DNA from: Mycobacterium sp. 155
GTDB lineage: Bacteria > Actinomycetota > Actinomycetes > Mycobacteriales > Mycobacteriaceae
Assembly (NCBI RefSeq): GCF_000373905.1
Contig: NZ_KB892705.1
Span: 4,228,478 to 4,292,477 of the forward strand
Length of the DNA: 64,000 nt
Direction: 5' to 3'
Part shown: one piece after another, positions 28,582 to 38,297 of the stretch
Position numbering within the stretch: the stretch's first letter is position 1
Layout: every line of letters starts with the position of its first letter
Program-made: the position numbers and the translations under genes
Notes under the pieces: model-generated
What the model was told of the DNA's origin: nothing
Seen by the model: the letters and a program-made list of their open reading frames with translations, nothing else
Databases searched by the model: none

Positions 28582-29523
28582 ATGGCCGGCAATTCGCAGC
28601 GACGTGGCGCCATCCGCAAGGCGGGCACGAAGAAGGGCCCGACCGTCGGGTCCGGCGGGGTGCGCCGCCGTGGGCTTGAGGGACGAGGGGCGACGCCGCC
28701 GGCCCACATGCGGCCCAACCACCCGGCTGCCAAAAAAGCCGCGAAGGCGGCCCGCCAGCAGCAGGGCCGGCACAAGAAGACCGATGACACCGAGCTGGTG
28801 CTCGGCCGCAATCCGGTGGTGGAATGCCTCCGCGCGAAAGTCCCGGCCACCGCACTGTTCATCGCGCTGGGCACCGAGGCAGACGAGCGGCTGACCGAAT
28901 CCGTGCAGATGGCCGCGGACCGCGGGATCTCCATCCTGGAGGTGCCGCGCACCGACCTGGACCGGATGAGTTCCAATGGGCTGCACCAGGGGTTGGCCCT
29001 GCAGGTTCCGCCGTACGTCTACGCGCATCCCGACGATCTGTTGGCGACGGCAAAAACCGAAGGTGCGCCCGCCCTGTTGGTGGCGCTGGACAACATCTCC
29101 GACCCACGCAACCTTGGCGCGATCGTGCGTTCCGTGGCCGCCTTCGGTGGACACGGTGTGGTGATCCCGCAGCGACGCTCAGCATCGGTGACGGCGGTGG
29201 CGTGGCGGACGAGCGCGGGGGCCGCGGCCCGGTTGCGCGTGGCCCGCGCCACGAATCTCACTCGCACACTGACGAGTTGGGCCGATGCCGGCCTGCAGGT
29301 GGTGGGTCTGGACGCCGGTGGCGACACCACGCTGGATCAACTCGACGGCACCGGGCCCATGGTCGTGGTGGTGGGTTCGGAAGGAAAAGGCTTGTCGCGG
29401 CTGGTGCGGGAGACCTGTGACTCGGTGGTGTCCATCCCGATGGCCGGGCCGACGGAATCACTGAACGCCTCGGTGGCCGCCGGTGTGGTGCTCGCCGAGA
29501 TCGCCCGCCAACGCCGCGGCTGA
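28582..29523 (+). CDS. rlmB: 23S rRNA 2'-O-ribose methyltransferase, TrmH/RlmB family
   Basis: SPOUT-family enzyme, probably methylating G2251 of 23S rRNA. The 313-residue protein has a long basic N-terminal extension (residues 1-70), a substrate-binding domain beginning [13 protein letters not shown], and the knotted SAM domain with [25 protein letters not shown] and [16 protein letters not shown]. It starts at the base after the cysS stop, so the two are co-transcribed. It converges on the ArsB-type permease. Confidence 0.92.
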   Translation: MAGNSQRRGAIRKAGTKKGPTVGSGGVRRRGLEGRGATPPAHMRPNHPAAKKAAKAARQQQGRHKKTDDTELVLGRNPVVECLRAKVPATALFIALGTEADERLTESVQMAADRGISILEVPRTDLDRMSSNGLHQGLALQVPPYVYAHPDDLLATAKTEGAPALLVALDNISDPRNLGAIVRSVAAFGGHGVVIPQRRSASVTAVAWRTSAGAAARLRVARATNLTRTLTSWADAGLQVVGLDAGGDTTLDQLDGTGPMVVVVGSEGKGLSRLVRETCDSVVSIPMAGPTESLNASVAAGVVLAEIARQRRG

Positions 29524-29530
29524 TCCGAGC

Positions 29531-30766
29531 TCAGAGCCCGCAGAGGCGCAGTCCGGCCCACAGTCCGAGCACCGCCGCCACCAGTGTCAACGGCACCGTA
29601 CACAACCCGACGCGGCTGAATTCATCGAAGCGGGCCGTCACGCCATGTTGATGAACCACGTTGCGCCACAGCAGATTCGACAGTGACCCAACATAGCTGA
29701 GGTTCGGCCCGACGTTGACGCCGATCAGCACGGCCAGCACTGCCGCCGGCCCCGACGCCGCCACCAGTGGCAGCAGCACCAGCACGGCCGGCAGATTGTT
29801 GACCAGATTCGCAAGTATCGCCGCCGCCGCTGCGAAGCCCAGCAGCGCCGGAAGTGAGTTACCGACGGGCAGCAGCCCACGCATGACGTCGCCGAGACCG
29901 TTATGGACAACTGCGTCGACCACCACACCCAGGCACAGCACGAACGCGAGGAACGGAACGTTGACCGCACGTGCGATACCGCGCACGGAGCTACGCCGCT
30001 GGATCAGGCCGCGGACACCGAGCACGAGCGCGCCTGCCAGCGCGGCCCAGGCCGGGGACAGGTCGAACAACGAGGTGACCACGAAACCCGTCAGCGTCAA
30101 ACCCAGCACCGCGAGCACGAACACCGGAACTTCGGGGGGTGGGGGAGTCACCTTGGCCGCGGGGCGGCTCAGCTCACGACGGAAAAGCCAACGCAACACG
30201 ACGAATTCGACCGCGATACCGGCCAGCCACGGCGCTGCCATGACGGCGCTGAACTGGGTGAAGGACAGCCCGGCCACAGCGAAGGCCAGCAGGTTGGTCA
30301 GGTTGGACACAGGGAACACCAACGACGCGGTGTTGGCCAGGTGCGCTGTGGCGTACGCGTGCGGCCGAGGTGTGATGCCCAGCGTGCGGGCCGTGGTCAG
30401 CACCACCGGCGTGAGTAGCACAACGGTCGCGTCGAGGCTCAGCACAGCGGTAGTGGTGGCGCCTATGAGAAACACCCGGGTCAGTAATCGGCGCGGATCA
30501 CCCGTGCTGGCACGGGCCATGAGCGTGCCGGCCGCGTGGAACAGCCCTTCGTCGTCGCACAAATGCGCCAGCACCAACACGGCTGCCAGGAATCCCACCA
30601 CGGGCAGCAGCCGGTTCACCTCGGTCAGTACGTCCTGCGGCGAGATCACTCCGAACGCGATCAACAGTCCGGCCGCCGGAACCGCCACGACCGCCTCGGG
30701 CCAGCCTTCCGGCTTCGCGAGTGCGAACACCAGGACGAGAGCGAGCAGCAGCAGAGCTAGGCCCAC
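29531..30766 (-). CDS. ArsB/NhaD-type permease
   Basis: A 411-residue membrane protein with about eleven hydrophobic helices, of the ion transporter (ArsB/CitMHS) superfamily. The tail shows the conserved NLVNNLPAVLVLLPLV and GVNVGPNLSYVGSLSNLLW motifs of arsenite permease-like carriers. No arsR or arsC is adjacent, so the anion is unknown; arsenite export is possible but unproven. It starts at a GTG at 30766, 51 bases downstream of rpmE2 on the same strand, and may be read from the zinc-regulated promoter. Confidence 0.85.
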   Translation of the reverse strand: MGLALLLLALVLVFALAKPEGWPEAVVAVPAAGLLIAFGVISPQDVLTEVNRLLPVVGFLAAVLVLAHLCDDEGLFHAAGTLMARASTGDPRRLLTRVFLIGATTTAVLSLDATVVLLTPVVLTTARTLGITPRPHAYATAHLANTASLVFPVSNLTNLLAFAVAGLSFTQFSAVMAAPWLAGIAVEFVVLRWLFRRELSRPAAKVTPPPPEVPVFVLAVLGLTLTGFVVTSLFDLSPAWAALAGALVLGVRGLIQRRSSVRGIARAVNVPFLAFVLCLGVVVDAVVHNGLGDVMRGLLPVGNSLPALLGFAAAAAILANLVNNLPAVLVLLPLVAASGPAAVLAVLIGVNVGPNLSYVGSLSNLLWRNVVHQHGVTARFDEFSRVGLCTVPLTLVAAVLGLWAGLRLCGL

Positions 30767-30817
30767 GGGTGGACCCTGCCGGGTTTGAGCCGCATGCTCC
30801 CACCCTAGGGGCGATCT

Positions 30818-31066
30818 CTATCCGTAACGACGGCGGAACTTCTCCACCTGACCGGCCGAGTCGATGTGGCGTTGCGATCCGGTCCAGAACGGATGGGAGT
30901 CCGAGCTGACGTCGACCACGATCAGCGGGTACGTCTGGACACCCGCCGCCGTGGGCCATTCGACGGTCCGCTCGCTGGTGGCGGTGGACCGGGTCAGAAA
31001 TCGGGTGCCGGTCGCAGCGTCCTGGAACACCACCGGGTGGTAGTCGGGGTGGATGCCGGGTTTCAT
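30818..31066 (-). CDS. rpmE2: Cysteine-free ribosomal protein L31 type B
   Basis: Zinc-independent paralogue of L31, replacing the zinc form when zinc is scarce and so releasing ribosomal zinc. The 82-residue protein begins [16 protein letters not shown] and has no cysteine, as expected for the C-minus type; SDSHPFWTG and EKFRRRYG are typical. The ATG at 31066 overlaps the upstream CobW-like gene stop (ATGA) and follows GGAGA. It belongs to the leftward arm of the Zur-controlled divergent operon. Confidence 0.95.
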   Translation of the reverse strand: MKPGIHPDYHPVVFQDAATGTRFLTRSTATSERTVEWPTAAGVQTYPLIVVDVSSDSHPFWTGSQRHIDSAGQVEKFRRRYG

Positions 31067-32268
31067 CGCGATTCTCCTTCGTGGTGTCCGGGTTGGGCGG
31101 TTTCTTCGGCGGCTGTCTCGCACGGCTCCTCGTGCCAGTCGCCGAACGGGTCTGGATAGTGCGCCCAATCCTCGGGATTGCTCAGTTCGTCGTCGGTGAG
31201 CAGCGCGCCCCGCAGGCCCCCGAGGATCTCGTCGGGACGGGCGCCGCACACCAGCACCGCCAGTGAGTTGTGCCGGTCCCCGAATCGCTCGTCCCAGACG
31301 ACGGCCGCCAGCGCCCCGCGCTGCGGGTCGACATAGGCGCGCTCACTGGAATCCATTGCTGCCAGCCATTTTCCAGCGTTGCTGACTCGCATGCCGCCAC
31401 CCGCGGATTCGATATACATGACCTCGGCCGAGCGGTTGGCCAACCAGACCCGACCGCGCGTGCGCACCACGCCGTCGAGCAGCAGGTCCAGCACGGCGTG
31501 CAGGCGCTGCGGGTGAAATGGCCGCCGTGCGGTGAATTCGACGATGCCGACTTCGCCGTCGCGATCCAGCGGCGGTTCGCCGACCAGGAGCGGATCGTGT
31601 GGCGCGATAGGGCGACCGCGGGGGCTGTCGGGTTCGAGGTGGGCCAGCGCCAGCTCGACCCGATCGGGCCCGACCGTGATGCGGGCCCGCGGTGCGAGCC
31701 GGCGCAGTACCGCCAGCGTGCTGGCATCGGGTTCGGTGAGCACCAGCACGTCGGCGAGTTCGGCCTGGCCGACCACGACCTGCGCGACGGTGCGTCCGTC
31801 GTCGAGTTCGTCCTCGCCGATGGCCTCCGAGAGCCAGGATGCGGCGTCGATACAGGTGACGACGCCTTCGACGCGGACATCGCGGGACGCCGGGCCGTCG
31901 ATGTAGCCGGGGCCGACGCGCACGCGGATGTTTTCGATGGCCCAGCACACCGGTTCGGGTTCGAGCCACTCCATCAACTGCACGACGATCCGCTGGACGT
32001 CGCTGCGTCGGTGCAGACGACGCAGCAGCACCAGTAGGTCGTCGCGAACGGTGCACGAGACACAGCCGTGCGCGAGTTCCAGTGGCCAATCGGATGTTCC
32101 GGATGTGGGACCGCCCCGCCCGCCAGGCGGGTCCATTGCCACCGTCCGCACCACGACCTGGCCGTCAAAGCGGTGCCGCACCAGCACCGTGCCCGGATTC
32201 CGGATCAGCTCCGCGACGACGCTGTCGGTATCGCCCTGGCCCGCGACCAGCACAACAGGGGTTCGCAC
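31063..32268 (-). CDS. mrf: CobW-like Mrf family protein with degenerate P-loop
   Basis: A 401-residue CobW-related protein located between the Zur box and rpmE2, the position of the mycobacterial Mrf (factor recruiting the hibernation protein MPY to ribosomes under zinc starvation). The canonical GxxGxGKT nucleotide loop is replaced by [11 protein letters not shown] near residues 8-18, and GCICC by GCVSC (Cys69, Cys72). The C-terminal CobW domain is retained ([33 protein letters not shown]). The GTG at 32268 has GGAGG upstream; a TTG at 32280 is less likely. Confidence 0.88.
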   Translation of the reverse strand: MRTPVVLVAGQGDTDSVVAELIRNPGTVLVRHRFDGQVVVRTVAMDPPGGRGGPTSGTSDWPLELAHGCVSCTVRDDLLVLLRRLHRRSDVQRIVVQLMEWLEPEPVCWAIENIRVRVGPGYIDGPASRDVRVEGVVTCIDAASWLSEAIGEDELDDGRTVAQVVVGQAELADVLVLTEPDASTLAVLRRLAPRARITVGPDRVELALAHLEPDSPRGRPIAPHDPLLVGEPPLDRDGEVGIVEFTARRPFHPQRLHAVLDLLLDGVVRTRGRVWLANRSAEVMYIESAGGGMRVSNAGKWLAAMDSSERAYVDPQRGALAAVVWDERFGDRHNSLAVLVCGARPDEILGGLRGALLTDDELSNPEDWAHYPDPFGDWHEEPCETAAEETAQPGHHEGESR

Positions 32269-32287
32269 CTCGCCTCCCAACGATTGG

Positions 32288-32302
32288 TGAAAATGATTAT
32301 CA
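32288..32302. promoter_or_regulatory. Zur box in the divergent ribosomal-protein promoter
   Basis: TGAAAATGATTATCA matches the mycobacterial Zur palindrome TGAAAATGATTTTCA at 14 of 15 positions. It lies midway between the mrf and rpmB2 starts, so one operator can repress both directions when zinc is sufficient. Confidence 0.88.
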
Positions 32303-32341
32303 TTATGATTAAGTCAGATTACCCCACCACGAAGGAGGCTC

Positions 32342-32578
32342 ATGTCGGCCCACTGCCAAGTCACCGGGCGCAAGCCCGGGTTCGGCAACACCGTGTCCCA
32401 CTCACACCGTCGCAGTCGTAGACGCTGGGATCCGAACATCCAGAACAAGACCTATTACCTGCCCTCGGAAGGGCGTCGGATCCGGCTGCGGGTCAGCGCC
32501 AAGGGCATCAAGGTGATCGACCGCGACGGCATCGAAGCAGTGGTCGCCAGGCTGCGCAGCAGCGGAGAGAAAATCTGA
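32342..32578 (+). CDS. rpmB2: Alternative ribosomal protein L28
   Basis: C-minus paralogue of L28. The 78-residue protein starts [16 protein letters not shown]; a single cysteine remains where the zinc form has CxxC pairs, so zinc cannot be bound. The start follows GAAGGAGG. It is the first of four genes joined by TGATG overlaps (rpmB2-rpmG2-rpsN2-rpsR2) under the Zur box, the set that remodels ribosomes in zinc limitation. Confidence 0.95.
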   Translation: MSAHCQVTGRKPGFGNTVSHSHRRSRRRWDPNIQNKTYYLPSEGRRIRLRVSAKGIKVIDRDGIEAVVARLRSSGEKI

Positions 32579-32742
32579 TGGCGCGCACCGATATTCGTCC
32601 GATCGTCAAGCTACGGTCCACGGCGGGCACCGGCTACACGTATGTCACCCGCAAAAACCGCCGCAACGATCCCGACCGCATCGTGCTGCGCAAGTACGAC
32701 CCGGTGATCCGTCGGCACGTCGACTTCCGGGAGGAACGCTGA
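32578..32742 (+). CDS. rpmG2: Alternative ribosomal protein L33
   Basis: A 54-residue protein beginning [19 protein letters not shown], with no cysteine: the zinc-free form of L33. Start and stop both overlap neighbours in TGATG junctions, consistent with strict co-translation and equal stoichiometry in the zinc-sparing ribosomal operon. Confidence 0.94.
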   Translation: MARTDIRPIVKLRSTAGTGYTYVTRKNRRNDPDRIVLRKYDPVIRRHVDFREER

Positions 32743-33047
32743 TGGCCAAGCGATCCAAGATCGTCAAGAACGAGAAGCGCCGAGAGTTGGTGGAGCGCTA
32801 CGCCGAACGTCGCGCTGAACTCAAGGAGATCATCCGCAATCCGGCGAGCTCGCGCGAGCAGCGGGCCGCGGCGGTCTCGACGCTGCAGCGCCTTCCGCGG
32901 GACTCCAGCCCGGTGCGGCTGCGCAACCGCGATGCTATCGATGGCAGGCCCCGCGGCCATCTGCGCAAGTTCGGACTGTCGCGCGTGCGGGTCAGGGAAC
33001 TGGCGCATCGCGGCGAGCTGCCCGGTGTGCGGAAGTCGAGCTGGTGA
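32742..33047 (+). CDS. rpsN2: Alternative ribosomal protein S14
   Basis: A 101-residue S14 of the long, zinc-free type (no CxxC), starting [20 protein letters not shown] and ending with the conserved [20 protein letters not shown]. It replaces the short zinc-binding S14 under zinc limitation. It overlaps rpmG2 and rpsR2 by TGATG. Confidence 0.95.
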   Translation: MAKRSKIVKNEKRRELVERYAERRAELKEIIRNPASSREQRAAAVSTLQRLPRDSSPVRLRNRDAIDGRPRGHLRKFGLSRVRVRELAHRGELPGVRKSSW

Positions 33048-33304
33048 TGGCGAAAAAGAACTCCAAGAAACGGGCGCCCGCACCCGAACTCAAGAAGCCC
33101 CGGCGCAATCAGCTGGATGCGCTCGGCGTCACCCGGATCGACTACAAGGACGTGCAGCTGCTCCGGACCTTCATCAGTGAGCGCGGCAAGATCCGGTCAC
33201 GGCGTGTGACCGGCCTGACGCCGCAACAGCAGCGCCAGGTCGCCACCGCGATCAAGAACGCCCGGGAGATGGCACTGTTGCCGGTGGCGAGCCCGCGGAG
33301 TTAG
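33047..33304 (+). CDS. rpsR2: Alternative ribosomal protein S18
   Basis: An 85-residue S18 paralogue without cysteines, with the core [19 protein letters not shown] and the [20 protein letters not shown] motif. It ends the Zur-controlled operon. The ATG at 33047 lies in a TGATG overlap; a GTG one codon earlier is possible. The next gene converges with no spacer at all. Confidence 0.95.
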   Translation: MAKKNSKKRAPAPELKKPRRNQLDALGVTRIDYKDVQLLRTFISERGKIRSRRVTGLTPQQQRQVATAIKNAREMALLPVASPRS

Positions 33305-34018
33305 TCAGTAGGCGTACTGGTGTGGTGGCGGGTCGGTGCGCGCCGCGGTCTGCACGGTCATGGTCGGGATGGTGCGTCGGCCCGAATCGTTCTGCCCCGC
33401 AGGCACGCTGCCTTCGACCGTGACCCAAGTGTTCTCCGGGTAGCCCGTCAGGGGTTCGGCAGCCGGGCCGTCGAGCCCGATGCGGGCCAGTTGCGCATCC
33501 GCCGCACAGCAGATGATGACGATGCGGGCGAGGTAGGTGTGATCGCCGTCGTGCATGGTGAAGCCCGTGACCTTGATGGTCCGGTTGTCGAGCGTGCCTG
33601 CGGTGTCCTGGGCGATGCGGATGAGCACATCGGGCAGCGAGAGTTCCGGAGTCCCGCCGTCGGGCAGTGGCGGGAATGGCCGCCGCAGTATGTCGGTGGA
33701 CACCGTGGTGACCGACGCCGCGTCCGGCCGGATCGGCGGCGGGACCACGAAGGCGAGCAGGGCGATCGGAATGAGCAGGAGCCAGGCCGTGCCCCTGGAG
33801 TGGGCGTGGTCGTGCTCGGGATCATGCTGATCGGCGGGCCCGTGCCGGATGTCGCGCACTATCGCTGCCAACGCCAGCACGATGAGCAACACCGCGGTGG
33901 CGATCAGATACGGCAGCAGGGTCGGCTTGACGTAGCGGGTGAAGCTGCCGGTGGCGACGATGAGCGCGGTGCTGACCCCGATCAGTAGCAGCAGCGCGTT
34001 CTCGGTCTCACGGCTCAT
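33305..34018 (-). CDS. TIGR03943-type membrane protein (YcgQ-like)
   Basis: A 237-residue protein. The N-terminal half has three hydrophobic segments and a histidine/aspartate-rich loop (DQHDPEHDHAHSRG, about residues 75-88), well suited to metal. The C-terminal extracytoplasmic domain contains IKVTGFTMHDG and VIICCAADAQ. This family always accompanies a DUF318 permease, here overlapping it by ATGA. Zinc-linked regulation through the Zur box at 35058 suggests a role in zinc acquisition or handling; the mechanism is unknown. Confidence 0.85.
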   Translation of the reverse strand: MSRETENALLLLIGVSTALIVATGSFTRYVKPTLLPYLIATAVLLIVLALAAIVRDIRHGPADQHDPEHDHAHSRGTAWLLLIPIALLAFVVPPPIRPDAASVTTVSTDILRRPFPPLPDGGTPELSLPDVLIRIAQDTAGTLDNRTIKVTGFTMHDGDHTYLARIVIICCAADAQLARIGLDGPAAEPLTGYPENTWVTVEGSVPAGQNDSGRRTIPTMTVQTAARTDPPPHQYAY

Positions 34019-35016
34019 TGCGCGCCCAGCACGAGCAGCCCGATCCCGGTCCCGACCAGGGTCGCCACCACGAAGGTGGCTGGGGAGAACCGGACGGCGA
34101 ACGCCCGGCCGAACATGCCGGCCTGCATCGCGAACAGCTTGAGGTCGACGGCGGGCCCGACCACCAGGAACACCAGCCGCGGCAACAACGGCAACATGGT
34201 CAGGCTGGCCGCGACGAACGCGTCGGCCTCCGAACACAGCGCCAGCACCACGGCCAGCAGCGCCATGGTGACCACGCCGAGCACCAGATGCCCGGCCAGG
34301 TGCTCATATACCCAGGCGGGGACCAGCACGTGCAGCGCACCCGCGGCGGCCGCGCCGATGACCAGGTAGGAGCAGGCGGTGAGAAAGTCATGGCGGGCGG
34401 CTTCGATGAATACCGTCCACTTCGAGCCGTCGTCGTGGTGGGGCCGGGGTAGCCGCCTGGTGATCCATTCGGGTTTGCCGAACCGGGACCACGCCGCACC
34501 CATGATGAGTGCCGTCAGCAGTGACGCCGCGCATCGGGCCGCCACCATCTGCGGGTGACCCGGAAACGCGACCGCCGTCGCGACCAGCACCACGGGGTTG
34601 ATGGCCGGAGCCGCCAACATGAACGTCAGTGCGGCCGCACCGAGCGTGCCGTCGTTGAACAGGCGGCGCGCCACGGGTACCGATCCGCATTCACAGCCGG
34701 GGAGCGCGGCACCGCCCACGCCGGCAGCGAGAATTGCGACGCCGGTGCGCCGCGGCAGCCAGCGGGTCAACCGCTCGGGCGTGACGAAAACCGCGATCAA
34801 CCCGCTGATCACCACACCGAGTGCGAGGAAGGGCAGCGCCTGTACGAACACCCCGCAGAACACCGTGGCAGCGGTCGCCACCTTCGGGGTCCGCTCGACG
34901 AAGTCCCGCGCCGGGCCGCCGGCCAGGGCCAGTGCGATGATGCCGACGACGAGGACGGGCATGGACCCCAACCGCTTTCGCGTCGCCGTCGCGCTCGTCG
35001 CCACGGCGGTCATCAT
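34015..35016 (-). CDS. DUF318 family permease (YcgR-like)
   Basis: A 333-residue membrane protein with about eight to ten helices and the family hallmark LPGCECGSVPVARRL, a cysteine pair within a re-entrant region, plus AAPAINPVVL and CSEADAFVAASL. It is related to ArsP/YraQ permeases; the substrate is not established. The ATG at 35016 was chosen because longer starts at 35067 would begin inside the Zur box. It forms a two-gene operon with the TIGR03943 gene, with pacL1-ctpC divergent. Confidence 0.86.
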   Translation of the reverse strand: MMTAVATSATATRKRLGSMPVLVVGIIALALAGGPARDFVERTPKVATAATVFCGVFVQALPFLALGVVISGLIAVFVTPERLTRWLPRRTGVAILAAGVGGAALPGCECGSVPVARRLFNDGTLGAAALTFMLAAPAINPVVLVATAVAFPGHPQMVAARCAASLLTALIMGAAWSRFGKPEWITRRLPRPHHDDGSKWTVFIEAARHDFLTACSYLVIGAAAAGALHVLVPAWVYEHLAGHLVLGVVTMALLAVVLALCSEADAFVAASLTMLPLLPRLVFLVVGPAVDLKLFAMQAGMFGRAFAVRFSPATFVVATLVGTGIGLLVLGAQ

Positions 35017-35057
35017 GCCAGCTCTGGCTGTGAACCCGCCGGTCCCACTACCTGTAA

Positions 35058-35072
35058 TGACAATCATTTTCG
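35058..35072. promoter_or_regulatory. Zur box between the permease operon and pacL1-ctpC
   Basis: TGACAATCATTTTCG matches TGAAAATCATTTTCA at 13 of 15 positions. It lies 41 bases before the permease ATG and 31 bases before the pacL1 ATG, so it could influence both directions. Confidence 0.75.
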
Positions 35073-35102
35073 ATCATGGGTGCTTCGGGCTAAGCTGGCC
35101 AG

Positions 35103-35387
35103 ATGATTTGGCATGGCTTGCTGGCGAAGGCGGCGACGACGGTGATCACCGGAGCGGTCGGAGTGGCTGCGTACGAGGGATTGCGTAAGGCGGTCGCAAA
35201 AACACCGGTCCGAGAGGCCGCGGTGACCACGACCACGTGGGCTTTGCGCGGTGCGCGCAAGGCCGAAGAGGGCGCGGAAGCCGCCCGTCTGAAGGTCGGA
35301 GACGTGGTCGCGGAGGCGCGGGAACGGATCGGTGAGGAAGTGCCGCCTCCCGCAGCGGCCGAGATCAATCACGACCACGATCACTGA
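35103..35387 (+). CDS. pacL1: PacL1-type metallochaperone scaffold (DUF1490)
   Basis: A 94-residue protein with an N-terminal membrane segment (about residues 5-25), a Glu/Ala-rich helix (RKAEEGAEAARLKVGD) and a C-terminal metal motif EINHDHDH. This is the PacL layout: such proteins assemble P-type ATPases into membrane platforms and bind zinc, as shown for Rv3269 with CtpC. ctpC follows after five bases. A Zur box lies in the shared upstream region. Confidence 0.92.
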   Translation: MIWHGLLAKAATTVITGAVGVAAYEGLRKAVAKTPVREAAVTTTTWALRGARKAEEGAEAARLKVGDVVAEARERIGEEVPPPAAAEINHDHDH

Positions 35388-35392
35388 TCGCT

Positions 35393-37534
35393 GTGGCAGC
35401 CGTGGACGTGCTGTCCGATGCCGCGGGCAGAATGCGCGTGTCGGCCCCGTGGATGTGCAGGGATGCCGTGCGCGCGGTGGCGATCGAGGACACAGTCGGC
35501 GAGGTGTCCGGTGTACGTGCGGTGCATGCGTATCCGCGGACGGCGTCGGTGGTGGTCTGGTACTCGCCGAAGCGGTGTGACCGCGCTGCGGTGGTGGCGG
35601 CCATCTCCGCAGCTGCGGACGTGGAGCGCCGTCTTGTTCCGGTTCGCGTCCCGCACTCCGCCGATATCCACAACGCCGATGTTGTGCGGATGGCTATCGG
35701 CGCTACGGCTTTGGCGCTGTTGGGTATTCGTCGTTACGGGTTTCGCCGCCCACCATTGCTCGGACCAACCAGTCGAATGTTCGCCACCGGGGCGACGATC
35801 TTCACCGGCTATCCATTTCTGCGCGGTGCGCTGCGGACCCTGACCGGTGACCGCACCGCCGGCACCGACATGCTCGTGTCGGCCGCAACGGTCGCCAGCC
35901 TGGTGCTCCGCGAAAATGTGGTGGCGCTGACCGTCCTGTGGCTGCTCAACATCGGAGAGTACCTCCAAGATTTGACGCTACGGCGCACCCGCCGCGCGAT
36001 CGCCAATCTGCTTCAGGGCACGCAGGATACGGTTTGGCTTCGGCTCCCCGACGGAACCGAGGTCGAGGTTGCCGTTGACACAGTGCGTATCGGCGACGAG
36101 GTGGTCGTGCACGAACAAGTGGCGATCGCGGTCGACGGCGTCGTCAGCGATGGGGAGGCGATCGTCGATCAGTCGGCGATCACCGGAGAGAATCTCCCGG
36201 TCGCTTTGATGCCTGGGAGCAAGGTCTTCGCAGGCTCGGTTGTCGTTCGCGGACAGCTGGTGGTGAAAGCCGAGGCCGTCGGCAAACATACGACGATCGG
36301 CCGGATCATCAGTCGGGTCGAAGAGGCCCAGCAGGACCGGGCGCCTATCCAGACGATCGGTGAGAACTTCTCGAGGCGTTTCGTGCCGGCATCGTTCCTG
36401 CTTTCGGCCGCAACGCTCATAGTCACCAGAGACGTACGGCGGGCGATGACCATGCTCCTGGTTGCCTGCCCCTGTGCGGTAGGTCTGTCGACGCCGACCG
36501 CGATCAGTGCGGCGATCGGCAATGGCGCCCGCCGCGGGATCCTGATCAAGGGTGGCTCGCATCTTGAGGAAGCCGGCCGGGTTGACGCCGTGGTGTTCGA
36601 CAAGACCGGCACACTGACTCTCGGCCGTCCCATCGTGACCAATGTGGTTGCCTTTCAAAAGGAATGGGAACCCGAGCAAGTCCTGGCCTACGCCGCCAGC
36701 TCGGAGATCCACGCCAAGCACCCGTTGGCCGAGGCGGTCATCCGATCGACCAAGGAGAGGCATATCGAGATTCCTCCGCATGAGGAATGCGAGGTTCTGG
36801 TCGGTCTGGGAATGCGTATCAGGGCCGACGGGCGCACTCTGCTGCTGGGCAGCCCGTCGTTGCTACGGCAGGAAAAGGTTCGCGTGACCAAGCGGGCGGT
36901 GGAGTGGGTGGATGAGCTGCGCCGCCGGGCCGAGACGCCGTTGTTGCTCGCGGTGGACGGCAGGCTGGCGGGACTGATCAGCCTGCGTGACGAGGTGCGC
37001 CCGGAGGCTGCCGCGGTGTTGGAGAGGTTGCGGGCCAGTGGGGTGCAGCGCGTGGTGATGATCACCGGCGACCATCCCGACGCGGCTGCCGCGGTGGCAG
37101 CCGAACTGGGCATCACCGAGTGGCATGCCGAGGTCATGCCCGAGGACAAGCTCAAACTGGTACGCGAACTGCGCGAGCAGGGATATACCGTCGCTATGGT
37201 GGGCGACGGTGTCAACGACGCGCCGGCGTTGGCGGCAGCCGACATAGGCATCGCGATGGGCCTGGGCGGAACCGATGTCGCGGTCGAAACCGCCGATGTC
37301 GCTTTGGCAAGTGATGATCTGCACCGGTTGTTGGATGTCCGAGGACTCGGCGGGCGGGCGGTCGACGTCATCCAGCAGAACTACGCCATGGCCATCGCGG
37401 TCAACGCGATCGGTCTGCTGATCGGTGCGGGCGGCGCGCTCTCGCCTGTGCTCGCGGCTGTGCTCCACAACGCGTCGTCGGTTGCGGTGGTGGCCAACAG
37501 TGCCCGACTGATCCGCTATGAGTTGACTAGCTGA
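35393..37534 (+). CDS. ctpC: P1B-type metal-exporting ATPase CtpC
   Basis: A 713-residue P-type ATPase that exports zinc (also reported for manganese) and protects against metal poisoning in phagosomes. Landmarks: an N-terminal HMA-like region lacking CxxC, the TGEN actuator motif, the CPC ion-binding motif (VACPCAVG, near residue 359), the phosphorylated Asp in FDKTGT near 403, HPLAEAV and [10 protein letters not shown]. It matches Rv3270 throughout. The GTG at 35393 was used. The last codons overlap the convergent pxpA by eight bases. Confidence 0.95.
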   Translation: MAAVDVLSDAAGRMRVSAPWMCRDAVRAVAIEDTVGEVSGVRAVHAYPRTASVVVWYSPKRCDRAAVVAAISAAADVERRLVPVRVPHSADIHNADVVRMAIGATALALLGIRRYGFRRPPLLGPTSRMFATGATIFTGYPFLRGALRTLTGDRTAGTDMLVSAATVASLVLRENVVALTVLWLLNIGEYLQDLTLRRTRRAIANLLQGTQDTVWLRLPDGTEVEVAVDTVRIGDEVVVHEQVAIAVDGVVSDGEAIVDQSAITGENLPVALMPGSKVFAGSVVVRGQLVVKAEAVGKHTTIGRIISRVEEAQQDRAPIQTIGENFSRRFVPASFLLSAATLIVTRDVRRAMTMLLVACPCAVGLSTPTAISAAIGNGARRGILIKGGSHLEEAGRVDAVVFDKTGTLTLGRPIVTNVVAFQKEWEPEQVLAYAASSEIHAKHPLAEAVIRSTKERHIEIPPHEECEVLVGLGMRIRADGRTLLLGSPSLLRQEKVRVTKRAVEWVDELRRRAETPLLLAVDGRLAGLISLRDEVRPEAAAVLERLRASGVQRVVMITGDHPDAAAAVAAELGITEWHAEVMPEDKLKLVRELREQGYTVAMVGDGVNDAPALAAADIGIAMGLGGTDVAVETADVALASDDLHRLLDVRGLGGRAVDVIQQNYAMAIAVNAIGLLIGAGGALSPVLAAVLHNASSVAVVANSARLIRYELTS

Positions 37535-38288
37535 ACGCCCTGAGCGTGACACCCGATGCCGTCAAGCACTCTCGTACGGCAACCGCGATCTGCACCGCGC
37601 CTGGTGAATCACCGTGTACGCAAACGGATTCTGCGGTAATGGCAACCGTCGAGCCGTCGACGGCCCGCACCTGCCCGGCGCTGACCATGGCGAGGGTCCG
37701 CTTGGCGATCTCGGCCGGATCGTGCAACACCGCACCGGGCTGGCGGCGCGACACCAGCGTGCCGTCGGGCTGGTAAGCACGGTCGGCGAAGGCCTCGGCA
37801 ACCGTCCGTAAGCCCAGCTGCGCCGCCTCGGCGAAGAACGCCGATCCGGACAGGCCAAGTACCGGCAGCGCGGGGTCGACGGCGTACACCGCAGCGGCGA
37901 CGGCGGCCGCCTGATCGGTGTGGCTGACGATCGTGTTGTACAGCGCGCCATGCGGTTTGACGTAGCTGACCGATGTGCCTGCCGCGTGGGCGATGGCCTG
38001 TAGGGCCCCGATCTGATAGATCACCTCGGCGGTGAGTTCCTCGGGCGCGACGTCGATGAACCGCCTGCCGAAGCCGGCCAGGTCCCGGTAGCTGACCTGC
38101 GCTCCGACCCGTACGCCGCGGTCGGCGGCCGCGCGGCACGTGCGCAGCAGCAACGCCGGGTCTCCGGCGTGAAAGCCGCACGCCAGGTTGGCGCTCGTGA
38201 CGACGCTGAGCATGGCCTCGTCGTCCCCGAGCTGCCACACCGAAAAACCCTCACCCAGATCGGCGTTGAGGTCGACAGTCGCGCCCAC
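37527..38288 (-). CDS. pxpA: 5-oxoprolinase subunit A (LamB/YcsF family)
   Basis: A 253-residue protein with the family motifs VDLNADLGE at the start, [13 protein letters not shown], and VKPHGALYN. In bacteria PxpA works with PxpB and PxpC to hydrolyse 5-oxoproline with ATP, recycling a damaged glutamine/glutamate product. No pxpB or pxpC is present in this window; it lies ten bases downstream of the CobW GTPase gene on the same strand, so it may be co-transcribed with it under Zur. Confidence 0.92.
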   Translation of the reverse strand: MGATVDLNADLGEGFSVWQLGDDEAMLSVVTSANLACGFHAGDPALLLRTCRAAADRGVRVGAQVSYRDLAGFGRRFIDVAPEELTAEVIYQIGALQAIAHAAGTSVSYVKPHGALYNTIVSHTDQAAAVAAAVYAVDPALPVLGLSGSAFFAEAAQLGLRTVAEAFADRAYQPDGTLVSRRQPGAVLHDPAEIAKRTLAMVSAGQVRAVDGSTVAITAESVCVHGDSPGAVQIAVAVRECLTASGVTLRAFS

Positions 38289-38297
38289 GGCTCCAGC

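Noticed and set aside
26926..29154. Antisense open frame of 742 codons across ispF, cysS and rlmB
   Set aside because: Spans three unrelated conserved genes in reverse and shows GC-bias composition only.
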